From positions 1 to 11,344 of the forward strand of contig JAISZV010000354.1 in the NCBI GenBank assembly GCA_031284475.1: a stretch of DNA of 11,344 bases. Reading direction: 5' to 3'. Below are positions 1-7,697 of this stretch, piece after piece (positions within the stretch are counted from its first letter, which is position 1; every line of letters starts with the position of its first letter). This DNA comes from Proteiniphilum sp. (GTDB lineage Bacteria; Bacteroidota; Bacteroidia; Bacteroidales; Dysgonomonadaceae). Made by a program: the position numbers and the translations under genes. The notes under the pieces were generated by a model, which saw only the letters and a program-made list of their open reading frames with translations, did not search any database and was not told the origin of the DNA.

Positions 1-3
1 CAT
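1..3 (-). other. possible start codon of the next downstream gene (cut by window edge)
   Basis: Read on the minus strand, the meaB stop TAA is followed by one A and then ATG, which is the last codon in the window. In a tightly packed minus-strand region this could be the start of another gene translationally coupled to meaB. Only three bases are visible, so it may equally be chance and nothing can be said about a product. Confidence 0.2.
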
Positions 4-4
4 T

Positions 5-1096
5 TTATCCCTTGTGTGCATAATATCTGTCCAACGCCTCTTTTGCCGCCACGAACGAGCTTTTCCGGTTGTGAAGAACGTCATTCTCCAGTTTCTCCAG
101 CAATCCGGCAATCTCAGGATCGCGGTAGAAACTGTTTCTTAGTTGTTCGTTGATGGTTTCGTACATCCAGTATTTCGCCTGTTCTTTCCGTTTACGGTCG
201 AAATAACCGCTTTCCTTTACAAAATCGACATACTTATGTATCATGTCCCATACTTCCGTTATGCCGAGGTTATAATATCCGGAATAGGTCAGCACTTCGG
301 GGGTCCATCCCGATTCGGGAAGGGGGAAAAGGTGTAATGCATTGCTGAAATGGCTCCGTGCCATCTTTGCTTTTTCTATGTTATCGCCATCGGCTTTGTT
401 GATCACGATCCCGTCGGCCATCTCCATGATTCCCCGTTTGATGCCCTGTAATTCGTCGCCGGCGCCGGCAAGTTGGATCAGTAAGAAGAAATCGACCATC
501 GAATGGACTGCCGTCTCCGACTGTCCCACCCCAACGGTTTCCACAAACAGATAATCGAATCCGGCCGCTTCACAGAGTACAATGGTTTCACGCGTCTTGC
601 GCGCCACGCCTCCCAGCGATCCGGCAGAAGGCGAAGGGCGGATAAAAGCGTCCTGTTCTAAAGAAAGTTTCTCCATCCGCGTTTTATCGCCCAGGATACT
701 CCCTTTCGACCGCTCGCTCGAAGGGTCGATGGCCAGCACCGCCAGTTTGTGCTTTTTTTTCAACAGATGCATCCCGAATGCGTCGATGGAGGTACTCTTA
801 CCGGCTCCGGGGACTCCCGTGATACCCACGCGTATTGAATTGCCGGCGTATGGGAGGCACCGCTCTATGATGGCTTGCGCCTTCTCCTGATGTTCGGGAC
901 GGGAGCTCTCTACCAGTGTAACAGCCTGACTGAGTATCACCCTATTACCCGATAAAACGCCTTCCGTATACTCCGCAACGGAACGTTCATCTTCTTTTCT
1001 TCTTTTCAGTAAATAAGGATTCACGCTGGGCGGGCGGGCAACTCCTTTATTGACAATAAGCCCCTTGTATTTGGGATCGTTTTCGGGATGTTCCAT
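5..1096 (-). CDS. meaB: methylmalonyl-CoA mutase-associated GTPase MeaB (ArgK family)
   Basis: A cytoplasmic P-loop GTPase of the G3E/MeaB family. Members bind adenosylcobalamin-dependent methylmalonyl-CoA mutase, gate cofactor loading and protect the enzyme from inactivation, in the succinyl-CoA/propionate pathway. Seen in the 363-residue product: Walker A GVPGAGKST (residues 94-102), a DPSSERSKGSILGDKTR block (124-140), the switch II segment ETVGVGQSE (186-194), the base-specificity motif NKAD (233-236), and a helical C-terminal dimerisation arm (about 300-363). Length is normal for the family. The ATG at 1096 (MEHPENDPKYKGL) is preferred because, as I recall them, Bacteroidales MeaB proteins begin this way. 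An in-frame ATG at 1111 and a GTG at 1135 would add only a non-conserved tail, and the GTG falls inside an inverted repeat. No mutase gene is in the window; it may lie beyond the left edge or elsewhere. A -7 box at 1211-1218 gives the gene its own promoter. Confidence 0.96.
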   Translation of the reverse strand: MEHPENDPKYKGLIVNKGVARPPSVNPYLLKRRKEDERSVAEYTEGVLSGNRVILSQAVTLVESSRPEHQEKAQAIIERCLPYAGNSIRVGITGVPGAGKSTSIDAFGMHLLKKKHKLAVLAIDPSSERSKGSILGDKTRMEKLSLEQDAFIRPSPSAGSLGGVARKTRETIVLCEAAGFDYLFVETVGVGQSETAVHSMVDFFLLIQLAGAGDELQGIKRGIMEMADGIVINKADGDNIEKAKMARSHFSNALHLFPLPESGWTPEVLTYSGYYNLGITEVWDMIHKYVDFVKESGYFDRKRKEQAKYWMYETINEQLRNSFYRDPEIAGLLEKLENDVLHNRKSSFVAAKEALDRYYAHKG

Positions 1097-1123
1097 TATA
1101 TCATCACACATTATATTGATTGA

Positions 1124-1163
1124 GGATAATATCACTGAAAATCAGTCTTCTTAAATATTATCC
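1124..1163 (-). promoter_or_regulatory. nested inverted repeat in the meaB leader
   Basis: Two perfect 9-base arms (GGATAATAT at 1124-1132 and ATATTATCC at 1155-1163) enclose a second perfect inverted repeat, ACTGA/TCAGT (1134-1138 and 1142-1146), with a three-base spacer. As RNA this folds into a two-part stem-loop with an asymmetric internal loop (8 nt against 1 nt), ending 27 bases before the meaB ATG. As DNA the outer arm centres are 31 bp apart, about three helical turns, which would suit a dimeric regulator. No run of U follows, so it is not a typical terminator. It matches no riboswitch I recognise; in particular I see no cobalamin-riboswitch features. The symmetry is certain; the function is inference. 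Confidence 0.5.
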
Positions 1164-1190
1164 TGCATAAAACGCCGTTATTATCAAATT

Positions 1191-1228
1191 AAAAACCGAA
1201 TGAACTTCTGCAAAGATAGCTCATCCGG
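1191..1228 (-). terminator. candidate terminator downstream of the DUF1573 gene
   Basis: Downstream of the DUF1573 stop, the minus strand reads CCGGATGA (1221-1228), then 17 bases, then TCATTCGG (1196-1203), which pair over 8 positions with one G-U, followed directly by five T (1191-1195). This is the layout of an intrinsic terminator, although the loop is long. The meaB -7 box sits in the loop, so transcripts starting at meaB's own promoter would carry at most the 3' arm and escape termination. The call rests on pairing alone. Confidence 0.3.
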
Positions 1229-1242
1229 CCTGTATTATCAAT
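1211..1242 (-). promoter_or_regulatory. meaB promoter (Bacteroidota -33/-7 type)
   Basis: TATCTTTG at 1211-1218 on the minus strand matches the Bacteroidota -7 consensus TAnnTTTG exactly. A TTGA at 1239-1242, 20 bases upstream, is a partial match to the -33 TTTG. Transcription would start near 1204, giving a leader of about 108 nt that includes the inverted repeat at 1124-1163. Confidence 0.55.
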
Positions 1243-1253
1243 CGAAAGGGTTT

Positions 1254-1643
1254 TTATTGTTTGGGCGTTACATTCCCTTTGATGGTGAGCACGTATACCG
1301 TATCGGGGACGTTGGTAAATACCTTGAAGGTTTTGTTAAACGTTCCGGGATGGCGTGTGGTGGTATAGGTGGCGGAAATAGTTCCCGTTTTACCGGGCAA
1401 CACCGGCTCTTCCGTATAACCGGGCGTAGCGCACCCGCACGACGCCGATATTCGCTGTATAATAAGCGGGCTTTTACCCGTATTGGTAAATTCAAACTGT
1501 GTGGAAACCGAACCGATCTCTTCTTTGATAATACCGAAGTTATGTTCCGTTCTCTTAAAACTCATTTCCGCCTTCTGCTGCGCAAAAGCAATACCGCTAA
1601 CCAAAACGGTAAACAATACTATTAAATTCAACTTTTTCATCAT
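1254..1643 (-). CDS. exported DUF1573 domain protein
   Basis: A 129-residue protein with a typical signal peptide (MMKKLNLIVLFTVLVSGIAFA, cleavage expected before QQK) and one DUF1573 domain filling the rest. Seen: the HNFGIIKEE start of the domain (about 34-42), the FTNTGKSPL segment (52-60), SASCGCATP (about 66-74) and PGKTGTISATY (about 83-93), ending in PGTFNKTFKVFTN. This is an Ig-like, ASPM/SPD-2/Hydin-type beta-sandwich that is very common in Bacteroidota. The biochemical function of DUF1573 is not established; the CGC pair in the domain is characteristic. It should act in the periplasm or at the envelope. Two consecutive ATG codons (1643 and 1640) open the gene; either could be used. 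It has its own -7 box, and a possible terminator separates it from meaB, so it appears to be a single-gene unit. Confidence 0.9.
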   Translation of the reverse strand: MMKKLNLIVLFTVLVSGIAFAQQKAEMSFKRTEHNFGIIKEEIGSVSTQFEFTNTGKSPLIIQRISASCGCATPGYTEEPVLPGKTGTISATYTTTRHPGTFNKTFKVFTNVPDTVYVLTIKGNVTPKQ

Positions 1644-1714
1644 ACGATCATTTTATTTTTTACCTCGGTGTATAGAATCTTTACTATTTCCAAATGACTA
1701 TACTTTATTCTCAA

Positions 1715-1726
1715 TGTCTAAAGACA
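1715..1726 (-). promoter_or_regulatory. short palindrome at the predicted DUF1573 transcription start
   Basis: TGTCT-TT-AGACA (arms 1715-1719 and 1722-1726) directly abuts the -7 box on its downstream side, so it overlaps the expected transcription start. It could be an operator or the base of a small 5' hairpin. A 12-base palindrome can occur by chance, so the call is weak. Confidence 0.25.
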
Positions 1727-1734
1727 CAAAAGTA
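1727..1734 (-). promoter_or_regulatory. -7 promoter element of the DUF1573 gene
   Basis: TACTTTTG on the minus strand fits the Bacteroidota TAnnTTTG consensus. It lies 83 bases upstream of the first ATG (1643). The -33 position would fall on the alpha-2-macroglobulin stop codon, and no TTTG is seen there, so the promoter is supported by one element only. The leader would be about 75 nt. Confidence 0.45.
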
Positions 1735-1755
1735 GCAAATCCGTTTAAAACTTGT

Positions 1756-4700
1756 TTATTCTTTAACATTAATTCTCATTCCTGCGGTGTGCGAGGTGAA
1801 CTCCGGGGCATACATGCTCCGAATGGTTGTAACGCCATTGGAATAACTACCCGGACGGCTTACATACACCGCATATTCAAATAGATAAGTACCGCGCGGA
1901 AGGGCGTTGAAATAGAAACCGGCGGAAGCGTCTTTCGACGTTTGATAATAGGGAATCCCGTTCTGCCAACCCATACCCGATATTTGGCCGACGGGTTCAA
2001 AGGCGGCGGCGCGCATATCTTTCAGATAAACAAACTCCAGATCGCGGTCGCTCCTTACGGTCAGCCGCACAACCACTTTATCTCCCACCTTCAACGGGTT
2101 CTCCTCCGTAATACGCACCAATTGCGTTCCCGATGCGGAGGTTTGTTCCACGAAAAGCTGTTTTTCTATATCAAGCGAACCATCGGTTTGTCCGATCTTG
2201 TCCAAATCTTCAAAATATTGCCGGTAGAGCGCACCCCACGCGGGACTGTTTCCTTGATGCGCAACCATAACCTTGCCCATTTCGGGAGTTATCTCCGTAC
2301 GGCTCCACGACTTCCTGAAATAACCGCTGCCCGCTTCCCTGTTCTCCGGTTCCACACGAAGTTTACCCAACAAAACGGTTGTCTCGCCCTCCGTAGCGAA
2401 CCAGTCGCTTCCGGCGCTCAACAACGCATATACGGCGTCTGCCGTGGCATGGGCGGTTTCCCACCGTTGCGTCTGTTTCTGTTTCAGCAGCCACCGCTTC
2501 ATTTCATCTATTTCCGCGGTTTTGGCTCCTCCCGCACGGAAAGCGTCCATGATAAAAGTATGTACCGATACGGCCGATTGCGACATAAATACCTGTGCGC
2601 GGTTATTGGCCCAATACATCCCCATTTCGTCCGAACGGACAGCATGTTCGCGGAAGGAATCCAAAATACTTTCCACTGCGCCCGTCTTTCCTTCCCTGCT
2701 CATCAACACGGCAATGAGCGAACGTTCATACAACCCGTATCGTGTTTGGTTCTTTTCGATGACGGAGAGATAAAAAGCGGTCATCTCCTTACTTTCTTTA
2801 TCCAACGGATAACCGGTATAAGCGGAGCGGACGTAGAGATACTCCAGATCGGTAGAGGAAATCGTTTTGATATTCTTCCACTCTTTGTTATGCTTTTTCA
2901 GCGCCTCGAAGCGGCGTAAGGCTTCGGCGTCGATATAGGAAACCGCTTTCTCCTGCATCAAAAGCGCCTCGTCCGGGAACTCCGCAGCCTCCAGCTCTTT
3001 CAACCGGTGAAACCCGTAAAGGATATATTGCGTGATGCTTACGCTCGGATTGAAGCCCTTAAACCAGCTCCATCCGCCCTGATTGGTTTGCAAATCCTGC
3101 AATTTGTTGATGGCGGTAGCGGTAAGGTTGCGGCTGCGGTTCAGGTCGAACAGCAACGACAACCGCTCTTTTTGCTCCGCTTCATTTTGGGCTTCCAGCG
3201 CCCAGGGGGTCTCTTCCAACAACACGCTTTTCAGTTCCCGGTTCTTTTCCAGGTTCGAGACGAAAGTCTCTTTATTGCCTCCCTGCCTTTTCCATGCTTC
3301 TATCATCGCTTTCACTTTCGGAAACGCCTCTCCTATATGTGCGCCCAGGGAATTGGCGTAATAGGAAGCAAACCACGAAACGGCGTCGTCGCTCTCCGGT
3401 TCTCCCAACACGGGCAAAGCCTGCACCGCATACCAGGCGGGATTGGAAGCAAATTCCAGCGTCAACCGGTAATCCTCAATGGTTGGGGACGGCTTGTTGA
3501 CTAACCTGTCCATAATGAACTCTTTCGTTTGCGCTCCATTTATATCCATCCGCATACTTTCGGTCACCGGCATCCGGTTGGGAAGCACGGCCAACGCATG
3601 TTGCTCGCCGTCGCTGAACTGGTCGCTGCGCGCTATGATACGTACGCCGAGAACGTCAATGCCGGCGGGCACGTCGAATGTCCACCATGCGTCGGATGAA
3701 GCCCCCTGCGACAGTGAAAACGCCTGTTCCCGGTTTTCAATCGTTATATTATTGATAGCCTCGTCTGTAACAGGATCGAAAAATTCCAATTCTACGCTGC
3801 CGCTGACCGCGCCGTCCGAAAGGTTGGATATTTTGGTAGAAATCGCCGTCCTGTCGCCATGACGAAGGAACCGCGGCATATTGGGCGTTACCATCAGTTC
3901 TTTTTGCGACACGGTAAAGGCTTCCGCCTTTCCGGTATTCAGTTGCTTGTCGTGCGCCAGCACACGGAAACGCCAGCGGGTATTGCTTTCGGGGACTGTA
4001 AAGGCGATCTGCGCCTCCCCTTTTTCATTGGCGCTGAGATGGGGGAAGAAGAAAGCGGTCTCACTAAAATTGCGCCGTATTTGGAGCGCTTTATTTTCTT
4101 GTTCGGGCTGCTCGGATGCAAATACAGGGTCAGAGGGAGGAGGAAGATTGGGATCGCGGCGCGTAGTTTCAATTTCTTCTTCAGCCAAAACACCCCGAAT
4201 CATAAATACCTCATCGGCTTCCTTTGCTTGCGGCGAATATGCCTGCGGTACCGCTCCCGATTTCACTCCTCTTATCATCACCCTGCCGGAATAAAACAGC
4301 GAATAGTAAAACAGGTTAAACCGGTCAAATTCAAACCCGGCAACATCCTTCCACGGCACAGGTATATCGCTATTGGCCATTTCTGTATGAAACGATTCAT
4401 CGCAGGCCATCATCCTCGAAAGATACCGTGCAACCCGGAAAGAAAAGAAGTTCCAGTCCCGCGACGGGTAAATATTGTCGAGCGAAAAGTCGTACATCGA
4501 AGCCAACGCCTCTGCCTGTGCAGGGCTACCGTCCGTCCCTGACACGGTGATCCGCCACTCTTCTTCCGTACCGGGACGAATCTTGTCGCGAAACACATCT
4601 AATTTCACTTTCAGTTCCTTCTTCTCCTTTTCGGGAAGAATGTCCGCCCTGTGGGCATAGAACTTTCCCTCTTTCACATAAGTAAGCATCAGGGTGATAC

Positions 4701-7653
4701 CCTCTTTATACCGCTCTTTATAGGGAAGCGGGAAAAGCCGGTTTTCATTCTCCAACCCAATCCATTTCCGCTCCAGCAGGTTCTCTTCCTGCCACAACTC
4801 ATACAGGACATGCACCTTTTCCGATACGCCCAGTATCACCTCCGCATCTTTACCGGGCGAGAAGCTGTTATTTTTCTCGATGAACCATTCGTTGGTTTTT
4901 ACCGGCGGACGTTTATCGGAATAGGAAAAGAGAATAATATCTTTTTCCGTTTCAACAGGGTTTCCCCTGTCGTCTTCCGACTGTAGTTTCAACCGGTATT
5001 TTCCCGGCGACAAGCCGGCCAACTGCTTTTTCAATGCCGGTTGCTCGCCTGTTTTAAACGCACCCTCTACGGACAGTTGACGGATGGAATCGTTCTCCCG
5101 CAGAGAAAACACCCGGTAGGTTCCGCCGGCGGCCACATCGTTCCCGTCAAGATTTTTGGCAGAAACTATGATTTCCTCGCCGCTTTCCTTTACCCACCGG
5201 TCAGGCACATCCAGAGAGAGTACCATAGAGACGTCCCCCACGGTTACGGTATAAGTGGTTGTTTGTGTTTCACCGTTGACGTCGGTCACCGTCGCCTCCA
5301 CCTCAAACGAACAGATCACTTTGGAAGAACGCCGGTTATCCGGTTTTTCAGGCGTGAAGGAGATCGCAAAACCGCCGTCCTCTCCGGTGGTTACACTACC
5401 CGCCATATAATAATCCGCCGTTCCGCCCCATATCCGCTGCCACGTATGCATTCGCCTGCGCATAATACGGTACTCCACCTGCGCCTGTTGCAGCCTGATA
5501 CCTGAAAAGCTCTCCGCTTTCCCTTTGAGTGTGATCTCCTCTCCGAATTTATATGTTTTGTCTATCTTGCCGAATGCCACTTCAAATGTAGGGCGTTTGT
5601 ACTCCTCTACCCTGAAACCTACTCTTCCCTGTCCGGCTTCGATCATAAAATGTCCCGGCAAAACACCCTGCGGCAGCGTAAACTCTCCCGCTACGGAACC
5701 GAACTCATTGGTAGTGATCGTCTGCTTCGATACCTCCCTGTCATTCGCATCTTTCAACACCAGTTCAAGGGGTTTACCGGCAACGACGGATTGCTCCCCT
5801 GCGTCTGCACGGTGTTGCACCGCCTTAAAGTAAACCGTTTGTCCGGGACGGTAAAGGCTGCGGTCGGTAAAAATGTTTGTCGCTTCCCGCGGCTCATTGT
5901 TCCGGTCGGAGGAATTAATATAATAGGACGATGGTAACCGGCTCAACGCAGAACCTTTGTCGTTTCCCGCAACAGCGTGATAAAAGACGTCGTTGTTCGT
6001 GATTTTCTTCTCATAGACGGCCATCCCCAGATTATTGGTAGTTATCGACTGATCCAATGTAAGCTGCGAATTATCCCAGTTACCCGGCAGTTTATAAATA
6101 TCAATCCGGGCATTGGAAACCGGCGCGCCGGTAGTCCTGTCCACTACAAAAAAGTCATACCGGTTCCCGGACGACGCACGGGCAAAAACAGCCAGATCGG
6201 AGACCGTAAAATAATATTCCAATCTCCTGGTATCGTTCGTTTCAGGCGAGGAGCCGAAAGTCAGCACATAGGCGCCGAAACCTCCGGGATCAACGGTGAA
6301 CGATGTTTCACCGTTCCAATATTCGGGCGTGTCGGGCAGAGATATGGGAATTTCTTTTATCAGTACACCTCTATCCGCTATTCTACCCCGCACTTTAGAA
6401 CTCTCCTCCAACGCCTCAACGGGCGAATTGATACGGTAAAGCTTTGCGGTGAGCGACCGGATATTCCCGAAATTCACTTTCAACTCTTTCTTACCCTCTT
6501 TTGGGAAAGTATTCGCTCCCGTAACGGTAAAAAACGGCGGCGTAAGCTGTGATAACCTGTTTTCCAATATCGAAATGCGTGCATACTCCGGAAAAGCGGC
6601 TATTGTCTTTTTCAGCAAGCCATACACCTTTGCGGTTTTCTCTTTGCGCTGCGCCGTATCTTCTGCGTTGATCGAATAAATCTCCTGAAGATAAAGCCCA
6701 CAAAGTTTATCGATGACCTCCACACTAAACGGCTCTTCCTCCCATTTCTCCAGCAGCGTCTCCAGCGACGACAAAGCGCGCGTTACATAAGCGCCCTGCA
6801 ATCGCGACAAATAATCGAGTTTATCGAGTTCGGTCAGCAACGCGGAATGGCGCATATCCCTCCCAAGCAACAACGCCAGATGCTTCCGGTAGTTTTCAAG
6901 CGTCCACAAGCCCTGTTCCTGTGGTTGGGGATCGAACGGCAACGTCACAAATTCAACCGCCGGCGCAAACAACGACTCCTGCGAAATATTCTTCCTTGCC
7001 AGCGCACGGCTCAGGTCTTCATCCTGGTCAATTTGCCCGGAGAGTTCTATGGCGCGGCGCATCAGGAAATCATACATCGAGGGGTAAAACAGCCTTGAGT
7101 CTTTGCCCAATTCCACTACGGCCGCATAGCTCTCCACTTTCGCCTTCAGCAGTTCTTCTTCCGGAGCGACAGAAGCATTCAGGTGTTCCACCGCTTTATG
7201 AAAGAAGATATTGCGCGTCCACTCTTTCATGTCGTCCGGCGTAAAATCCCCTAAGCCGGTGCGTTGGTCGATGTTCCGCCGGTCTTTCCGGTAGTATTGC
7301 AAATACAACTCTCCCAATATGGAATGCAATACCGACCGTTCCACCGCATCGTTGCTTTTAGCCAACATCTCATTCAGATTCCGGAAGATGAGCGTGTCGT
7401 TTTGGCTGTCCGCCGCCAGGCCATATTTTCCCTGATGGATTAATGCTTTGATGATCTGGGGGCTGTTTTTGTCTTCTATCGCTTTGCGTAAAATAGTATT
7501 TACAGCCTCTGACGCCGATTGGGGCAGTGATTTCTTTTCAAATTCGTCCACTTCTGCCCATTCGCCTGCATAATTATTTACCGGCCGGTTATTCTGGGAA
7601 GAAACGCCTGAGGCAATCGCCAAAAGGAGCAATATAAGGTATATCTTATTCAT
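1756..7653 (-). CDS. secreted alpha-2-macroglobulin family protein, thioester-less
   Basis: A 1965-residue bacterial alpha-2-macroglobulin. The family consists of large envelope proteins thought to trap incoming proteases, many using a Cys-Gln thioester. The ATG at 7653 is chosen because MNKIYLILLLLAIASGVSSQ is a clean signal peptide at the very N-terminus; TTG 7686 and ATG 7677 only prepend a polar stretch. There is no lipobox cysteine, so it is probably soluble in the periplasm. Visible order: a helical, TPR-like region (about 35-370); beta-sandwich MG domains from about 375; an MG2-type segment TDRSLYRPGQTVYFKA (about 597-612); further MG domains to about 900; a bait-region domain (about 1010-1190) with an acidic, proline-rich stretch near 1150-1190; the core A2M segment ending in WRFRVLAHDKQLNTGK (about 1227-1242); an alpha-helical thioester-type domain (about 1400-1760); and a C-terminal MG domain. 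Where CxEQ is expected (about 1423-1426) the protein has DAVS. Only three cysteines occur in the chain, none in the helical domain. No PBP1c gene, the partner of E. coli YfaS, is in the window. The gap to the upstream gene is 44 bases, with no visible promoter. Confidence 0.93.
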   Translation of the reverse strand: MNKIYLILLLLAIASGVSSQNNRPVNNYAGEWAEVDEFEKKSLPQSASEAVNTILRKAIEDKNSPQIIKALIHQGKYGLAADSQNDTLIFRNLNEMLAKSNDAVERSVLHSILGELYLQYYRKDRRNIDQRTGLGDFTPDDMKEWTRNIFFHKAVEHLNASVAPEEELLKAKVESYAAVVELGKDSRLFYPSMYDFLMRRAIELSGQIDQDEDLSRALARKNISQESLFAPAVEFVTLPFDPQPQEQGLWTLENYRKHLALLLGRDMRHSALLTELDKLDYLSRLQGAYVTRALSSLETLLEKWEEEPFSVEVIDKLCGLYLQEIYSINAEDTAQRKEKTAKVYGLLKKTIAAFPEYARISILENRLSQLTPPFFTVTGANTFPKEGKKELKVNFGNIRSLTAKLYRINSPVEALEESSKVRGRIADRGVLIKEIPISLPDTPEYWNGETSFTVDPGGFGAYVLTFGSSPETNDTRRLEYYFTVSDLAVFARASSGNRYDFFVVDRTTGAPVSNARIDIYKLPGNWDNSQLTLDQSITTNNLGMAVYEKKITNNDVFYHAVAGNDKGSALSRLPSSYYINSSDRNNEPREATNIFTDRSLYRPGQTVYFKAVQHRADAGEQSVVAGKPLELVLKDANDREVSKQTITTNEFGSVAGEFTLPQGVLPGHFMIEAGQGRVGFRVEEYKRPTFEVAFGKIDKTYKFGEEITLKGKAESFSGIRLQQAQVEYRIMRRRMHTWQRIWGGTADYYMAGSVTTGEDGGFAISFTPEKPDNRRSSKVICSFEVEATVTDVNGETQTTTYTVTVGDVSMVLSLDVPDRWVKESGEEIIVSAKNLDGNDVAAGGTYRVFSLRENDSIRQLSVEGAFKTGEQPALKKQLAGLSPGKYRLKLQSEDDRGNPVETEKDIILFSYSDKRPPVKTNEWFIEKNNSFSPGKDAEVILGVSEKVHVLYELWQEENLLERKWIGLENENRLFPLPYKERYKEGITLMLTYVKEGKFYAHRADILPEKEKKELKVKLDVFRDKIRPGTEEEWRITVSGTDGSPAQAEALASMYDFSLDNIYPSRDWNFFSFRVARYLSRMMACDESFHTEMANSDIPVPWKDVAGFEFDRFNLFYYSLFYSGRVMIRGVKSGAVPQAYSPQAKEADEVFMIRGVLAEEEIETTRRDPNLPPPSDPVFASEQPEQENKALQIRRNFSETAFFFPHLSANEKGEAQIAFTVPESNTRWRFRVLAHDKQLNTGKAEAFTVSQKELMVTPNMPRFLRHGDRTAISTKISNLSDGAVSGSVELEFFDPVTDEAINNITIENREQAFSLSQGASSDAWWTFDVPAGIDVLGVRIIARSDQFSDGEQHALAVLPNRMPVTESMRMDINGAQTKEFIMDRLVNKPSPTIEDYRLTLEFASNPAWYAVQALPVLGEPESDDAVSWFASYYANSLGAHIGEAFPKVKAMIEAWKRQGGNKETFVSNLEKNRELKSVLLEETPWALEAQNEAEQKERLSLLFDLNRSRNLTATAINKLQDLQTNQGGWSWFKGFNPSVSITQYILYGFHRLKELEAAEFPDEALLMQEKAVSYIDAEALRRFEALKKHNKEWKNIKTISSTDLEYLYVRSAYTGYPLDKESKEMTAFYLSVIEKNQTRYGLYERSLIAVLMSREGKTGAVESILDSFREHAVRSDEMGMYWANNRAQVFMSQSAVSVHTFIMDAFRAGGAKTAEIDEMKRWLLKQKQTQRWETAHATADAVYALLSAGSDWFATEGETTVLLGKLRVEPENREAGSGYFRKSWSRTEITPEMGKVMVAHQGNSPAWGALYRQYFEDLDKIGQTDGSLDIEKQLFVEQTSASGTQLVRITEENPLKVGDKVVVRLTVRSDRDLEFVYLKDMRAAAFEPVGQISGMGWQNGIPYYQTSKDASAGFYFNALPRGTYLFEYAVYVSRPGSYSNGVTTIRSMYAPEFTSHTAGMRINVKE

Positions 7654-7697
7654 AGTGTTGTTTGCGAATAATTGCATAAACTTCAACTTGTTTTGAG

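Noticed and set aside
1097..1135. GTG start at 1135 and ATG at 1111 for meaB
   Set aside because: The added residues are not part of the family, and the GTG lies inside the leader's inverted repeat; the conserved N-terminus starts at 1096.
1097..1253. Cobalamin riboswitch before meaB
   Set aside because: The leader is too short, and I find no B12-box-like conserved segment or multi-stem core, only a nested hairpin.
1942..2919. A 325-codon open frame on the plus strand, opposite the alpha-2-macroglobulin gene
   Set aside because: Its translation has no recognisable family, is rich in His, Arg and Phe as antisense shadows are, and lies wholly inside a well-supported gene.
3859..4542. A 227-codon plus-strand open frame, and many shorter ones across 3007-10067
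   Set aside because: All are antisense to confident genes, overlap each other in different frames, and show no family motif, signal peptide or promoter.
7654..7686. Upstream TTG (7686) and ATG (7677) starts for the alpha-2-macroglobulin
   Set aside because: They would put about ten polar residues before a textbook signal peptide that begins exactly at the ATG at 7653.
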